DNA from: Pelagibacteraceae bacterium AG-325-E08
Lineage (GTDB): Bacteria > Pseudomonadota > Alphaproteobacteria > Pelagibacterales > Pelagibacteraceae
NCBI GenBank assembly: GCA_003282985.1
Contig: QBYE01000006.1
Coordinates: 1 to 57,404 of the forward strand
Length of the DNA stretch: 57,404 nucleotides
Reading direction: 5' to 3'
Shown: piece by piece, positions 45,208 through 55,544 of the stretch
How the letters are laid out: every line of letters begins with the position of its first letter
How positions within the stretch are numbered: position 1 is the stretch's first letter
Made by a program: the position numbers and the translations under genes
Notes under the pieces: generated by a model
Told to the model about the DNA's origin: nothing
The model's database searches: none
Seen by the model: only the letters and a program-made list of their open reading frames with translations

Positions 45208-46649
45208 TGTCTAAAATTAATTTTTTAAAACCTGACAAATCTAATCTTTACACCTTTTTATATTTAGGTTCTTTTTTGTTTTTTATTAGTGTCTTGGATG
45301 TACTTTTAAACTCTTTTTTTAATTTAGATTTAACAGGTTTTTTACCTGGTTTTTTAAGTTTTTTATTGCCATTAATTCTTGGCTTTATTGGTCTTTATTT
45401 TATAAGAATTGAATTAAGCGGCATTAGGCAATTAGATCTATTAAATAAGCATATTAATACAAATAATTTTAATGCTGTTTTATCTCTATTAATCATATTC
45501 ATAATTCTAAAATCAATTCCACCTATATTAAGTTGGTTTTTTATAGATGCTAGTTTTGCTGGCGACTCAAAAGATGTTTGTACTGGTACAGGCGCTTGTT
45601 GGACTTATATAAAAGTTTGGATGAGAAGATTCATGTATGGAATGTATCCAAATGGAGAACAGTGGAGAATAAATTTATCTTTTATAGCTTTAGCTTTACT
45701 TGGTTCGGTTGGTTATTTTGCAACTGACAGATTTAAAAAATATTTAACTCTTTATTACGTTGTTATTTATCCTTTTATTGCATTCTTGTTTATATTTTTC
45801 TTTATATCAGGTGGCCCAGTATTCTTTGATTTTTCATATGGAATAATCGCTGCAATTCTATCCATCATTATTGGTTTCTTTATTCCAAGTAAATTTAAGT
45901 TTTATTACTTCTTAATAGTTCCTTTTGCTCTTTACGTTTTATTAAAATATTTTCTTTTTTACGAAGAATTGATTGAATTAGGAAAATTAGATGGTTTAAA
46001 CTGGGTTGAAACTGGAGCTTGGGGTGGCTTATCATTAACTTTTATAATTTCTTTTTTCTGTTTAATTTTTTGCTTTCCAATAGGTATGGCTTTTGCACTT
46101 GGAAGAAGATCAGGATTTCCTTTAATCAGATACATATCCATAGGTTTTATTGAATTTTGGAGAGGCGTTCCTTTAATCACAGTATTATTCATGTCAGCAG
46201 TAATGTTTCCAATGTTTTTGCCAGCAGACTTTTTTATTGATAAATTGGTAAGATGTATAATAGCTATTTCATTGTTTGAAGCAGCTTATGTTGCTGAAGT
46301 TATAAGAGGAGGCTTACAAGCTCTTCCGAGAGGACAATACGAAGCTGCAAAATCATTAGGAATGGGATATTGGAGAATGCATATATTTGTAATTTTACCT
46401 CAAGCTTTAAAACTTGTAATCCCAGGTATAGCCAATACTTTTTTAGCTTTAGTTAAAGATACACCACTAATTTTTGTTGTTGGACTTTTAGAAATAGTAG
46501 GAATGTTAAATTTAGCTAAAACCAATCCAGAATGGTTAGGTTTTGCAATGGAGGGCTATGTATTTGCAGCAATAATTTTCTGGATTATTTGTTATGCAAT
46601 GAGTAAATATAGCTATAATTTAGAACAAAAATATAAAACAGATCGTTAA
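45207..46649 (+). CDS. aapM: General L-amino-acid ABC transporter permease AapM
   Basis: Second permease of the heterodimer with AapQ. It has 480 residues, longer than typical AapM (about 380). An extended N-terminal half holds several extra hydrophobic segments (about 15-250). The C-terminal half holds the conserved permease core: [17 protein letters not shown] and the EAA loop [21 protein letters not shown] periplasmic stretch with paired Cys ([12 protein letters not shown]) is present near residues 122-133. It is four bases before aapP. Confidence 0.93.
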   Translation: MSKINFLKPDKSNLYTFLYLGSFLFFISVLDVLLNSFFNLDLTGFLPGFLSFLLPLILGFIGLYFIRIELSGIRQLDLLNKHINTNNFNAVLSLLIIFIILKSIPPILSWFFIDASFAGDSKDVCTGTGACWTYIKVWMRRFMYGMYPNGEQWRINLSFIALALLGSVGYFATDRFKKYLTLYYVVIYPFIAFLFIFFFISGGPVFFDFSYGIIAAILSIIIGFFIPSKFKFYYFLIVPFALYVLLKYFLFYEELIELGKLDGLNWVETGAWGGLSLTFIISFFCLIFCFPIGMAFALGRRSGFPLIRYISIGFIEFWRGVPLITVLFMSAVMFPMFLPADFFIDKLVRCIIAISLFEAAYVAEVIRGGLQALPRGQYEAAKSLGMGYWRMHIFVILPQALKLVIPGIANTFLALVKDTPLIFVVGLLEIVGMLNLAKTNPEWLGFAMEGYVFAAIIFWIICYAMSKYSYNLEQKYKTDR

Positions 46650-46653
46650 AAAT

Positions 46654-47388
46654 ATGTCAGATAATATAATCCAAATAAATAATATGAATAAATGGTTTGG
46701 AGATTTCCAAGTTTTAAAAGGGATTAATTTAGAAGTAAAACCAAAACAAAAAATTGTTGTTTGTGGTCCTTCTGGTTCGGGTAAGTCTACATTAATAAGA
46801 TGTATAAATAGATTAGAAGAACATCAAGAAGGTGATATTATAGTTGATGGAACTGAATTAACAGAGGATACAAAAAATATAGAACAAATAAGAGCAGAAG
46901 TTGGAATGGTGTTTCAACAATTTAATTTATTTCCACATTTGTCAATTCTTGATAATTGCACATTAGCTCCAATTTGGGTTAAAAAAATGCCAAAGAAAGA
47001 AGCTGAGGAATTAGCACTTAAACACCTAGAAAGAGTACAAATATTAGATCAAGCTCAAAAATATCCAGGACAATTATCTGGTGGGCAACAACAAAGAGTA
47101 GCTATAGCTAGAGCTTTATGTATGGAACCAAAAATAATGCTTTTTGATGAACCAACATCAGCACTAGATCCTGAAATGATTAAAGAGGTGCTTGATGTAA
47201 TGGTTAATTTAGCAAAACAAGGAATGACTATGATAGTAGTTACTCATGAAATGGGCTTTGCTAAAGAAGTTGCTGATCAAATGATATTCATGGATGAAGG
47301 AATGATTGTAGAAAAGGCTGATACCAAGGAATTTTTTGCTAATCCAAAGAGTGATAGAACCAAACTTTTTCTTAGCCAGATACTATAG
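46654..47388 (+). CDS. aapP: General L-amino-acid ABC transporter ATPase AapP
   Basis: ATP-binding subunit energising amino-acid uptake. It has 244 residues. Walker A GPSGSGKS is at 38-45, a Q-loop lies in [11 protein letters not shown], the signature LSGGQQQR begins at 141, Walker B IMLFDE is at 161-166, and the switch His lies in VVTHEMGF. It ends the aapJQMP operon. The 165 bp after it hold no gene and no clear terminator. Confidence 0.95.
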   Translation: MSDNIIQINNMNKWFGDFQVLKGINLEVKPKQKIVVCGPSGSGKSTLIRCINRLEEHQEGDIIVDGTELTEDTKNIEQIRAEVGMVFQQFNLFPHLSILDNCTLAPIWVKKMPKKEAEELALKHLERVQILDQAQKYPGQLSGGQQQRVAIARALCMEPKIMLFDEPTSALDPEMIKEVLDVMVNLAKQGMTMIVVTHEMGFAKEVADQMIFMDEGMIVEKADTKEFFANPKSDRTKLFLSQIL

Positions 47389-47553
47389 TCAATAGCAATT
47401 ACAAGGAATATTTCTTAAATAAGGCTTTAAGTATTACTTGACATATTTTCTGTATAGCTGGTTTTTCCCTAAAAAATAAAAAAAAATATAGTTGCAGGAG
47501 GTATTAAAAACTAGTTGAATAAGTTTTTAAAAATAAAATTAAGAGGGGTCTTA
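47389..47553. other. Non-coding gap between aapP and the XRE regulator
   Basis: Holds a near-palindrome AAGGAATATTTCTT (47403-47416), a TTGACA (47438-47443) without a good -10 at the proper distance, a poly-A stretch, and a perfect AGGAGGT (47496-47502). The last is an ideal Shine-Dalgarno sequence placed 12 bases before a TTG that is in frame with the downstream regulator. A second site, AGAGGGG (47542-47548), precedes the preferred ATG. Confidence 0.4.
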
Positions 47554-47925
47554 ATGGAAGATAATTTCAACAAGCATCTAGGCAATAAGCTTAAGCTTAG
47601 AAGATTGGCTTTAGGGTTAACTCAAACTAAGGTAGCAAAAGCAATTAACGTAACGTTTCAACAAATTCAGAAGTATGAAAAAGGCACAAATGGAGTTAGC
47701 TCTATTAGATTACTTCAACTTTCAAACTATTTGAAAGTTCCAATCAATTACTTTTTTGAAGATTTTTCAGAATACTTAATAAACCTAGAAAAATCTCAAG
47801 AGGGCCATATGAATGTAAATTATAACTTTTTAGTTAAATTATATTCTGAATTAAATGCAGACCAAAAATTAAAATTTAATAAATCTTTACAAGTATCAAG
47901 TAATAATATTTCTAAAGTTGGATAA
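47554..47925 (+). CDS. Small XRE-family transcriptional regulator
   Basis: DNA-binding protein with an N-terminal Cro/C1-type helix-turn-helix. It has 123 residues from ATG 47554. LGNKLKLRRLALGLTQTKVA and FQQIQKYEKGTNGVSS are the HTH helices; the C-terminal part is helical and probably for dimerisation. It resembles the small alphaproteobacterial regulators around PraR/PhrR. ATG 47554 is preferred because AGAGGGG precedes it by 5 bp and the family starts close to this point. An in-frame TTG at 47515 would add 13 basic residues. Targets are unknown. It ends 7 bp from the convergent tRNA-Asn. Confidence 0.85.
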   Translation: MEDNFNKHLGNKLKLRRLALGLTQTKVAKAINVTFQQIQKYEKGTNGVSSIRLLQLSNYLKVPINYFFEDFSEYLINLEKSQEGHMNVNYNFLVKLYSELNADQKLKFNKSLQVSSNNISKVG

Positions 47926-47932
47926 TATTTTT

Positions 47933-48008
47933 TGGCTCCTCGGGCAGGACTCGAACCTGCGACCAATTGATTAACAGTCAACTGCTCTACCAACTGAGCT
48001 ACCGAGGA
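47933..48008 (-). tRNA. tRNA-Asn (anticodon GTT)
   Basis: A 76-nt cloverleaf on the minus strand with encoded CCA. The acceptor is TCCTCGG/CCGAGGA, the anticodon loop CTGTTAA gives GTT, and the T arm is GCAGG TTCGAGT CCTGC. Discriminator G. It lies downstream of tRNA-Cys with a 51-bp AT-rich gap, probably one transcript. Confidence 0.97.
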
Positions 48009-48059
48009 ATATTAAAAATCTCAACTTACTTTTTTTTAAGACTAAAACAAGAATTTTTT

Positions 48060-48133
48060 TGGAGGCAACGCCCGGAATCGAACCGGGATACAAGGATTTG
48101 CAATCCTCTGCGTAACCATTCCGCCACGTTGCC
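48060..48133 (-). tRNA. tRNA-Cys (anticodon GCA)
   Basis: A 74-nt cloverleaf on the minus strand with encoded CCA. The acceptor is GGCAACG/CGTTGCC with discriminator T, the anticodon loop TTGCAAA gives GCA, and the T arm is CCCGG TTCGATT CCGGG. It is divergent from valS across a 120-bp AT-rich gap that must hold promoters in both directions; no convincing hexamer pair stands out. Confidence 0.97.
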
Positions 48134-48253
48134 GGATGTTTTAGTAGATAGCTACAAGGAGTTTTATATAAAATATTTGTAATTAGTCTATTAAATAACG
48201 ATCTAATTTGATTATTGTTAATTTAGATTAATAAATTATAAACTACCTAATCC

Positions 48254-50881
48254 ATGAATAGTGATAAATATATACATTCTGAAGTAGAAGATAATATTTA
48301 TTCATATTGGGAAAAAAACGAATTATTTAAACCCAAGAAAAATTCAAAAAAATACTCAATTGTTATTCCTCCACCTAATGTAACAGGAAGTTTACATATG
48401 GGTCATGCTCTAAATAATTCCATTCAAGATCTTTTAGTTCGTTATTATCGAATGAATAATTATGAAACTTTGTGGCAACCAGGAACTGATCACGCAGGTA
48501 TAGCCACCCAAGCCCTTGTTGAAAAAAAACTTGAAAAAGAGAATCTAAATAAAAATGATTTAGGCAGAGAAAAATTTATTGAAAAAGTGTGGGAATGGAA
48601 AAATCAATATGGAGACATTATTATTAATCAGCTTAAAAAACTCGGGTGCTCATGTGATTGGTCTAGAAACGCTTTTACAATGGATGAAAATCTATCAAAA
48701 TCAGTAGTTAAAGTTTTCGTTGAACTACATAAAAAAAAATTAATTTATAAAGCAGAAAAATTGGTCAATTGGGACACAGTTTTAAAAACAGCTATATCTG
48801 ATCTAGAGGTTGATCAAAGGGAAATGAACTCAAAGATCTACTATATTAGATACCCAATAGATAACTCATCTGATTTTATAATTATTGCAACTACAAGACC
48901 TGAAACAATGCTTGGTGATACAGCTATTGCTGTTAATCCAAAAGATAAGCGGTTTAAAAAATATGTGGGTAAAACTGTCACTATTCCAATTGTAGGTAGA
49001 AAAATAAAGATTATAAAAGATAATTATGCAGATCCTGAACAAGGAACTGGTGCATTAAAGATTACCCCAGCTCATGACTTTAATGATTATGATGTTGGAC
49101 AAAGAAATAAGCTAGAAATTATTAATGTGTTCACTGAAGATGGAAAAATTAATAATAATGCACCTAGTGAATATGTTGGATTAGATAGATTTGAAGCACG
49201 TAAAAAAATTTTAAATGAGTTAAAAGAAAAAGATTTTTTTGTTAAAGAAGAAAACATTAAAAATAAAGTACCATATGGGGATAGATCAAATTCGGTTATT
49301 GAACCTTTTTTAACAGAGCAATGGTTCGTAAATGCAAAAAAATTATCTGTAAAAGCTAAGCAAATAGTTAAATCAAAAAAAACAAATTTCTTTCCAGAAA
49401 ATTGGTCAAAGACTTATTTTCAATGGATGAATAATATTGAGCCTTGGTGTATTTCTAGACAACTTTGGTGGGGTCATCAAATACCAGCTTGGTATGGTCC
49501 TGATAAAAAAATCTTTGTTGCAACAAATGAAATAGATGCAAAAAAACAAGCTAAAAAGTTTTATAAAAAAGATGTAATAATTACCAGAGATCCTGATGTT
49601 TTAGATACATGGTTTTCATCTGGTTTATGGCCTTTTGCAACATTAGGTTGGCCTGATAAAAAAGATTTTGTTAAAAAATTTTATCCAACAACTGTTTTAG
49701 TCACAGGCTTTGATATTATATTTTTCTGGGTTGCTAGAATGATGATGTTTGGAATGGAATTTTTAAATAAAGAACCATTCAAAGATATTTACGTTCATGC
49801 TTTAGTTAGAGATGAAAAAGGACAAAAAATGTCTAAGTCAAAAGGTAATGTAATTGACCCATTAGATTTAATTGAAAAATATAGTGCAGATGCTTTAAGA
49901 TTTACTCTTCTTTCTATGGCGTCACCGGGAACAGATGTCAAACTTTCGGAGGATAGAGTTAAGGGGTATAGGAATTTTTTAAATAAATTATGGAATGCTA
50001 ATAATTTTTTAATTACCAATAAATGTGATTTTAATAAAACTGATAAAGTTCCTAAAACTTCACTAAATATTAATAAATGGATTTATTCAGAACTAATTCA
50101 GACCAAAGATAAAATTGAGAAAAATCTTAAAGATTATCGATTTGATGAAGCAGCTAAAAATGCCTATCAGTTTGCTTGGCATTCTTATTGCGACTGGTAC
50201 ATTGAGCTTTCAAAGACTATTCTGTTCTCAGATGATGAAAAATCTAAAAAAGAGGTAAAAGAAGTATCAGCTTATATATTTAAACAAATACTTGTTATTC
50301 TTCATCCATTTATTCCATTTGTTACTGAGAAAATTTGGTTAAAAAATAAATTTGATAAATCAGATAAGAATTTCTTAATGCACGCTAATTGGCCATCAGG
50401 CAAAGCTAAGAAAGATCAATCTATGAAAGATGTAGAGAGTATCATCAATGTTATTTCTGAACTTAGATCCTTTAAAAATGAGCTAAATGTTAGCCCAGGT
50501 TCATTTATTGATATTTCAATTAACAAAATTGATAAAAAAAATAAAACATTAATGACCAATAATGAAATTATTCTCAAAAAGCTTGGTCGTATCAATAATT
50601 TCTATGATAAAGACCAAGAAAAACCCTCAGCTACATTGGTTATATCTGGCGACATATTTAAGATCTATTTTGATGAAAATGTGGATTTAAATCTAATAAA
50701 AGAAAACTTAGTTAAAAGACAGAACAAATATCAAGAAGAAATGGACAAAATATCTCAACGATTATCTAACAAAGGATTTACTGATAGAGCTCCAAAAAAT
50801 ATTGTTGAACAAGAAAAAACTAACTATAGTAATTTAAAAAATGATATCAAAAAAATATCATTAACAATTGAAAGTTTATAA
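48254..50881 (+). CDS. valS: Valyl-tRNA synthetase
   Basis: Class I synthetase charging tRNA-Val, with editing domain. It has 875 residues. The HIGH-type motif is HMGH at 48-51 ([14 protein letters not shown]), the editing region starts [16 protein letters not shown], and KMSKS is at 525-529. A C-terminal coiled-coil arm spans about 800-875. It starts a + strand run with ilvD and manC and overlaps ilvD by one base. Confidence 0.97.
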   Translation: MNSDKYIHSEVEDNIYSYWEKNELFKPKKNSKKYSIVIPPPNVTGSLHMGHALNNSIQDLLVRYYRMNNYETLWQPGTDHAGIATQALVEKKLEKENLNKNDLGREKFIEKVWEWKNQYGDIIINQLKKLGCSCDWSRNAFTMDENLSKSVVKVFVELHKKKLIYKAEKLVNWDTVLKTAISDLEVDQREMNSKIYYIRYPIDNSSDFIIIATTRPETMLGDTAIAVNPKDKRFKKYVGKTVTIPIVGRKIKIIKDNYADPEQGTGALKITPAHDFNDYDVGQRNKLEIINVFTEDGKINNNAPSEYVGLDRFEARKKILNELKEKDFFVKEENIKNKVPYGDRSNSVIEPFLTEQWFVNAKKLSVKAKQIVKSKKTNFFPENWSKTYFQWMNNIEPWCISRQLWWGHQIPAWYGPDKKIFVATNEIDAKKQAKKFYKKDVIITRDPDVLDTWFSSGLWPFATLGWPDKKDFVKKFYPTTVLVTGFDIIFFWVARMMMFGMEFLNKEPFKDIYVHALVRDEKGQKMSKSKGNVIDPLDLIEKYSADALRFTLLSMASPGTDVKLSEDRVKGYRNFLNKLWNANNFLITNKCDFNKTDKVPKTSLNINKWIYSELIQTKDKIEKNLKDYRFDEAAKNAYQFAWHSYCDWYIELSKTILFSDDEKSKKEVKEVSAYIFKQILVILHPFIPFVTEKIWLKNKFDKSDKNFLMHANWPSGKAKKDQSMKDVESIINVISELRSFKNELNVSPGSFIDISINKIDKKNKTLMTNNEIILKKLGRINNFYDKDQEKPSATLVISGDIFKIYFDENVDLNLIKENLVKRQNKYQEEMDKISQRLSNKGFTDRAPKNIVEQEKTNYSNLKNDIKKISLTIESL

Positions 50882-52599
50882 TGCGGAAGTTTAATAAGAA
50901 GAAATTACCCAGCAGACATACATCTTTAGGAGCTGATAGAGCTCCACATAGATCGTTTTATTATGCGATGGGTGAAACTGAAAAAGATGTCTCAAAACCA
51001 TTTGTTGGTGTTGTGTCTACGTGGAATGAAGCAGCTCCGTGTAATATTGCATTAATGAGACAAGCTCAGTCAGTTAAAAAAGGTGTAAGAGCCTTTGGTG
51101 GAACACCTAGAGAATTTTGTACGATTACTGTAACCGATGGTATTGCTATGGGTCATGAAGGAATGAAATCTTCATTAATCTCTAGAGAAGTAATAGCAGA
51201 TAGTGCTGAATTAACTGTTAGAGGCCATTGTTATGATGCATTAGTAGGTATTGCAGGTTGTGATAAATCTTTACCAGGTTTGATGATGTCGATGGTTCGA
51301 TTAAATGTTCCAAGTGTTTTTATTTATGGAGGATCAATACTACCCGGAAGATATAAAGGCAAAGATGTAACAGTTGTAGATGTTTTTGAAGCAGTTGGAA
51401 AACACTCCTCAGGGCAAATGTCAGCAAAAGAATTAAGAAAATTAGAATTAGTGGCATGTCCAAGTGCAGGTGCTTGTGGTGGTCAATTTACTGCAAATAC
51501 AATGGCCTGCGTATCAGAAGCAATTGGTTTAGCTTTACCTTATTCAGCAGGAACACCTGCTCCTTATGAAGAAAGAGATAAATATGCAAAATTAAGTGGT
51601 AAAATGGTAATGGAACTATTAGCAAAAAAAATTAAACCAAGAGATATTGTTACAAAAAAAGCTTTAGAAAATGCTGCAACAATTGTTGCTGCAACTGGTG
51701 GTTCAACTAATGCAGCTTTACATTTACCAGCGATTGCAAATGAAGCGGGGATTAAATTTGATTTAATGGATGTTGCAAAAATATTTAAAAGAACTCCTTA
51801 TCTTGCTGATTTAAAACCGGGCGGAAAATATGTTGCAAAAGATATGTGGTTAGCTGGTGGTGTGCCAATGTTATTAAAAACTCTTTATGATGGTGGTTAC
51901 ATTCATGGTGATTGTATGACAGTTACTGGTAAAACTATGAAAGAAAATTTAAGAGGAATTAAGTTTAATCCGAAACAAAAAGTTTTAAGAGCTTATGATA
52001 GACCTTTATCTCCTGATGGGGGTGTAGTTGGGCTAAAAGGAAATTTAGCTCCTGATGGAGGAATTGTAAAAATTGCTGGATTAAAAAAATTACAATTTAC
52101 TGGAAAAGCAAGATGTTTTGATAATGAAGAAAGTGCAATGAAAGCAGTTCAAAGTAAAAAATATAAAGACGGCGATGTAATTATTATTAGATACGAAGGC
52201 CCAGTAGGTGGACCAGGTATGAGAGAAATGCTTTCAACAACTGGTGCTATTTACGGTCAAGGTAAAGGAGAGAAGGTTGCTTTAATAACAGATGGAAGGT
52301 TCTCTGGAGCTACCAGAGGCTTTTGTGTAGGCCATGTTGGACCTGAAGCAGCACTAGGCGGTCCAATCGCTTTATTACGTAATGGAGATATGATTGATAT
52401 TGATGCGAAAAAAGGAACTATTAATGTTCGATTAACAAGAGCTCAATTAGCTTCAAGAAAAAGAAAATGGAAGGCTAGAAAATCTGATTTTGGATCAGGT
52501 ACACTTTGGAAATACGCTCAAACAGTTGGACCTGCTTATTTAGGAGCACCAACTCATCCAGGTAAGAAAAAAGAAGTTAAGGATTACTCTAAAATTTAA
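50881..52599 (+). CDS. ilvD: Dihydroxy-acid dehydratase
   Basis: Iron-sulfur enzyme in valine, isoleucine and leucine synthesis. It has 572 residues. [19 protein letters not shown], the cluster-region Cys in [12 protein letters not shown] and [17 protein letters not shown], and the late [19 protein letters not shown] are conserved. Codon use is somewhat richer in Ala and Gly codons than its neighbours. It follows valS with a one-base overlap, linking valine synthesis and charging, and overlaps manC by one base. Confidence 0.96.
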   Translation: MRKFNKKKLPSRHTSLGADRAPHRSFYYAMGETEKDVSKPFVGVVSTWNEAAPCNIALMRQAQSVKKGVRAFGGTPREFCTITVTDGIAMGHEGMKSSLISREVIADSAELTVRGHCYDALVGIAGCDKSLPGLMMSMVRLNVPSVFIYGGSILPGRYKGKDVTVVDVFEAVGKHSSGQMSAKELRKLELVACPSAGACGGQFTANTMACVSEAIGLALPYSAGTPAPYEERDKYAKLSGKMVMELLAKKIKPRDIVTKKALENAATIVAATGGSTNAALHLPAIANEAGIKFDLMDVAKIFKRTPYLADLKPGGKYVAKDMWLAGGVPMLLKTLYDGGYIHGDCMTVTGKTMKENLRGIKFNPKQKVLRAYDRPLSPDGGVVGLKGNLAPDGGIVKIAGLKKLQFTGKARCFDNEESAMKAVQSKKYKDGDVIIIRYEGPVGGPGMREMLSTTGAIYGQGKGEKVALITDGRFSGATRGFCVGHVGPEAALGGPIALLRNGDMIDIDAKKGTINVRLTRAQLASRKRKWKARKSDFGSGTLWKYAQTVGPAYLGAPTHPGKKKEVKDYSKI

Positions 52600-53789
52600 T
52601 GAAAATTCGCCCAGTTATCCTATGTGGTGGAGCAGGAACGAGACTTTGGCCAAATGCCAAAAAACATCAAGCTAAACAGTTTATAGATTTTGGTAATTGG
52701 ACTTTATTAGGTAAAACACTAGAGAGAGTTAAAGCATCTTTATTTGATGCACCAATTATAAGTACTAATGCAAAATATTTAAGACAAGTAAAACAACACC
52801 TAAAGAAACACAAAATTAGAAAATTTAAGATAGTTTTAGAACCAGCTAAAAGAAACACAGCACCAGCCATCTTAAGTGCAGCATTAATAAAAGATATTCC
52901 TAACGAACAACCTTTAATGTTCTTAGCAGCTGATCATTTGATAGAGAAGGTTAATTTATTTAATAAAGCTATTAAAAAAAATCAAAAGAAACTTACTCAT
53001 AATAATATCTTTATATTTGGGATTAAACCCACAATGCCTTCAAGTGAATTTGGTTATTTTTTAACAAAAAACAATAAAGTAACTAGATTTGTTGAAAAAC
53101 CAAAAGAGGCTAAAGCCAAACAAATAATTAGTAAAAAAGGTTATTGGAATTCTGGAATGTTCTATTTGAGAAAAGACTCTATCATTAATAATTTCAAAAA
53201 ATGCCAACCAAATATTTACCAGAACTGCAATAAGGCTGTAGCAAAAGCAAAATACAAAAGTAATGTGTATTATTTAAACAAACAAGCCTTTACCAAAGCA
53301 ACAGCCAAGTCTTTTGACTATGCAATATTAGAAAAAACTAGAGACATTAATGCTATCAAATTAGATATTCCATGGTCTGATTTAGGATCTTGGAAAGAAA
53401 TTTGTAAAATGTATGGACGAAATAAGAGACAATATTTTAAAAAGAAAAATGTATTTCATAGACCCTGGGGTAGTTATGTAAATCTATTTAATGGCAAGGA
53501 ATTCCTAATTAAAGAACTATACGTAAAACCAAAAGGGATATTAAGTCTCCAGAAGCATCATCATAGAGCTGAACATTGGGTAGTAACTCAAGGTAAACCT
53601 AAGATTACTCTAAACAAAAAATATTTTACAATGAAACCAGATGAAACTATTTTTATTCCTTTAGGATCGATCCACAGAATAGAAAACCCCTATAATAAAC
53701 CAGTTAAAATTATTGAAGCACAAGTCGGATCAATATTAAAAGAAACTGATATTGTTAGATATCAAGATATATACGGTAGAGTAAAATAG
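52599..53789 (+). CDS. manC: Mannose-1-phosphate guanylyltransferase / mannose-6-phosphate isomerase
   Basis: Makes GDP-mannose for surface polysaccharide. It has 396 residues, shorter than the roughly 470 of typical bifunctional ManC/AlgA. The N-terminal nucleotidyltransferase domain shows LCGGAGTRLWP, FLAADHLIE, FVEKPKEA and YWNSGMFYLRK. The C-terminal cupin shows HRPWGSYVNL, LQKHHHRAEHWVV and IPLGSIHRIENP, all PMI-II hallmarks. Its start overlaps the ilvD stop by one base. No further GDP-sugar or glycosyltransferase genes follow, so the polysaccharide pathway lies elsewhere. Confidence 0.9.
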   Translation: MKIRPVILCGGAGTRLWPNAKKHQAKQFIDFGNWTLLGKTLERVKASLFDAPIISTNAKYLRQVKQHLKKHKIRKFKIVLEPAKRNTAPAILSAALIKDIPNEQPLMFLAADHLIEKVNLFNKAIKKNQKKLTHNNIFIFGIKPTMPSSEFGYFLTKNNKVTRFVEKPKEAKAKQIISKKGYWNSGMFYLRKDSIINNFKKCQPNIYQNCNKAVAKAKYKSNVYYLNKQAFTKATAKSFDYAILEKTRDINAIKLDIPWSDLGSWKEICKMYGRNKRQYFKKKNVFHRPWGSYVNLFNGKEFLIKELYVKPKGILSLQKHHHRAEHWVVTQGKPKITLNKKYFTMKPDETIFIPLGSIHRIENPYNKPVKIIEAQVGSILKETDIVRYQDIYGRVK

Positions 53790-53798
53790 AAATTTATA

Positions 53799-54440
53799 AT
53801 GAAAAGTAATAATAAAATTTTTTGGAATAAATATTACCATTCGAAAGACAATAACAATAAACCATCAAACTTTGCTTTATTTATCAATAAAAAATACATT
53901 AAAAAAAACAGTTATCTTATAGATGTTGGGGCAGGAGATGGAAGAGATTCTTTTTATCTCAGAAAAAAAGCCAAACATGTTTTTTCTATTGATCAGTCTA
54001 GTATAGCAATCAAAAAAAATAAATTAAAAGCACGAAGATTAGGTTTTAAAAATGTGACTTTTAAAAATTTATCATCAAATCATTTGAAAAAAATAGCCAA
54101 TAAAAAAGTTAATTTTATTTATGCAAGATTTTTTATACATGCAATAAATGAAGTTAATGAAGATATTTTTTTAAAAAGCATTAAGAAAAATTTTGAGTCA
54201 AATACTTTAGTTTCTTTGGAGTTTAGAACTACCAAAGATAATTTAATGAAAAAAGGAAAAAAACTAAGTAAATATGAAAGATTAACTGATCATTATCGTA
54301 GATTTATTGATACTAAGAAATTTGTAAATAAATTAAAAAAAATGAATTTTAAAATAATTTATAAAAAGACTGGTATTAATCTATCAAAAACTAAAAACGA
54401 CAACCCTCATTTGTGTAGAATTATTTTTTGCAAAATATAA
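53799..54440 (+). CDS. Class I SAM-dependent methyltransferase, substrate unknown
   Basis: A 213-residue Rossmann-fold methyltransferase. Motif I is YLIDVGAGDGRDS (about 36-48), the acidic SIDQSS follows at the end of strand 2, and motif IV is approximated by NFIYARFFIHAI. The C-terminal half is very Lys/Asn-rich. It resembles TehB-like and surface-sugar methyltransferases, but the substrate cannot be inferred. Nine bases after manC, it may act on the same surface carbohydrate (inference). Its base composition is more AT-rich than valS or ilvD, which fits an accessory gene. Confidence 0.75.
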   Translation: MKSNNKIFWNKYYHSKDNNNKPSNFALFINKKYIKKNSYLIDVGAGDGRDSFYLRKKAKHVFSIDQSSIAIKKNKLKARRLGFKNVTFKNLSSNHLKKIANKKVNFIYARFFIHAINEVNEDIFLKSIKKNFESNTLVSLEFRTTKDNLMKKGKKLSKYERLTDHYRRFIDTKKFVNKLKKMNFKIIYKKTGINLSKTKNDNPHLCRIIFCKI

Positions 54441-54540
54441 TCAATTGCCTAATATTTATGGAACTATAGGTATAATCTTAATTATTGTAGGTGTTATTCT
54501 TGTAAATTATTTAGGAAAGATAAACTCTTAAATCTAATAT

Positions 54541-54567
54541 GGCCGTGTTAATTAAGTTAACACGACC
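54541..54567 (-). terminator. Terminator-like hairpin between convergent genes
   Basis: An 11-bp stem (54541-54551 with 54557-54567) around a five-base loop. On the minus strand the only imperfection is one T-G wobble. On the plus strand that position is a C-A mismatch, so the hairpin is better formed in the minus-strand transcript ending the PiT-like gene. No strong T run follows on either side. The remaining gap 54441-54578 holds no supported gene. Confidence 0.55.
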
Positions 54568-54578
54568 ACAAAATATAT

Positions 54579-55544
54579 TTAAAACCAATTATTTGGAATA
54601 ATTATGTAGTGTATTGCTAAAACAATTCCAACCGAAACACTTAGTCCAAAGATCATTTTAAGAAAGTCTTTACCAATTAATGGGAAAACATACTTAAACT
54701 TATAATCTTTGTTCATTGTTGAAATTGCAAGTTCTCTACCACATAATAAACCAACGAAAACCCATGTTGTTGACATTGGTAAATCGTTTAGTTCCTTAAA
54801 GTAGAATAAAACAGCAGCATAAATTACATTGATAATTGTAGCTGATCTTGCATATCTAGTTCCAGTTTTTTCCAAAACTACTGCTTGGATCCTTCCACCT
54901 TGAATGTAGAAGATATAAAATAGCAAAATAGTAAAATATGCCATTACAATCAGCAGTATTGTAATATCAAGTTGTCTTGGAAGATATACTGCAATATTTG
55001 CTACATCGTGAGATAACCAAACCCACCATAACCAACCTGATGAAACCCAAACAGCATTTCTCCAAAATCCTATCCATTTGTCATCTACTTCATCAAATTT
55101 TTCATTAATGAATTTTGATACTGCTATCCAGGCTATGTAAGCAACCATTGCCGCTAAACCATAACCAACTACACTTTTCATTAACATTTTTTCAAGCACA
55201 ACTGTTGAAGCAAATGCTGAAAGAACTAAAAAGGTTGTTGATACAGGTATTCCAACTCTTGTTAATATTAAGAGAATTGCAGGCGCTACTGCGTGATACC
55301 ATTGAATTTCTTGATAAGGTATTCTAGTTAATCTTCCATACGAAATATCACCATCATACGCATACCATCCCCATGCTAAAGCTAAAATCATTACACTAGA
55401 AGCTGATCCTGCAAGTACGTACCATTTAAACCATTTCTTTTTTGAAGCTATAAATGTACCTAGTGTTTGAATTGAGTCGTTAGCGATTACGCTATAACCG
55501 GCGAGGGCGAACCCTATAACCGTGTAAATTAAAGTCATTTCCAT
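54579..55544 (-). CDS. Divergent PiT-like permease
   Basis: Integral membrane protein, 321 residues, about eight to nine hydrophobic segments. Two half-repeats recall the inorganic phosphate transporter (PiT) fold: ANDSIQTLGT (21-30) followed by GIPVSTT (98-104), and SHDVAN (178-183) followed by DLPMSTT (254-260). Canonical PiT has GANDVAN and PVSTTH motifs; here the His after STT is replaced in both halves (Phe, Trp). The size is shorter than most PiT proteins. Substrate is unknown; an anion is a reasonable guess only. A strong AAGGAG ribosome binding site lies 7 bp before the ATG. A long structured leader precedes it. Confidence 0.75.
   Translation of the reverse strand: MEMTLIYTVIGFALAGYSVIANDSIQTLGTFIASKKKWFKWYVLAGSASSVMILALAWGWYAYDGDISYGRLTRIPYQEIQWYHAVAPAILLILTRVGIPVSTTFLVLSAFASTVVLEKMLMKSVVGYGLAAMVAYIAWIAVSKFINEKFDEVDDKWIGFWRNAVWVSSGWLWWVWLSHDVANIAVYLPRQLDITILLIVMAYFTILLFYIFYIQGGRIQAVVLEKTGTRYARSATIINVIYAAVLFYFKELNDLPMSTTWVFVGLLCGRELAISTMNKDYKFKYVFPLIGKDFLKMIFGLSVSVGIVLAIHYIIIPNNWF

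Noticed and set aside
47438..47443. TTGACA consensus -35 element upstream of the XRE gene
   Set aside because: No acceptable -10 hexamer at 15-19 bp; the only TATA-like sequence is 9 bp away.
47967..48182. 71-codon open frame on the + strand
   Set aside because: It runs antisense through tRNA-Asn and tRNA-Cys and reads as the familiar spurious translation of tRNA genes.
54446..54530. Possible short hydrophobic peptide frame between the methyltransferase and the PiT-like gene
   Set aside because: No ribosome binding site or ATG, and I could not confirm an uninterrupted frame.
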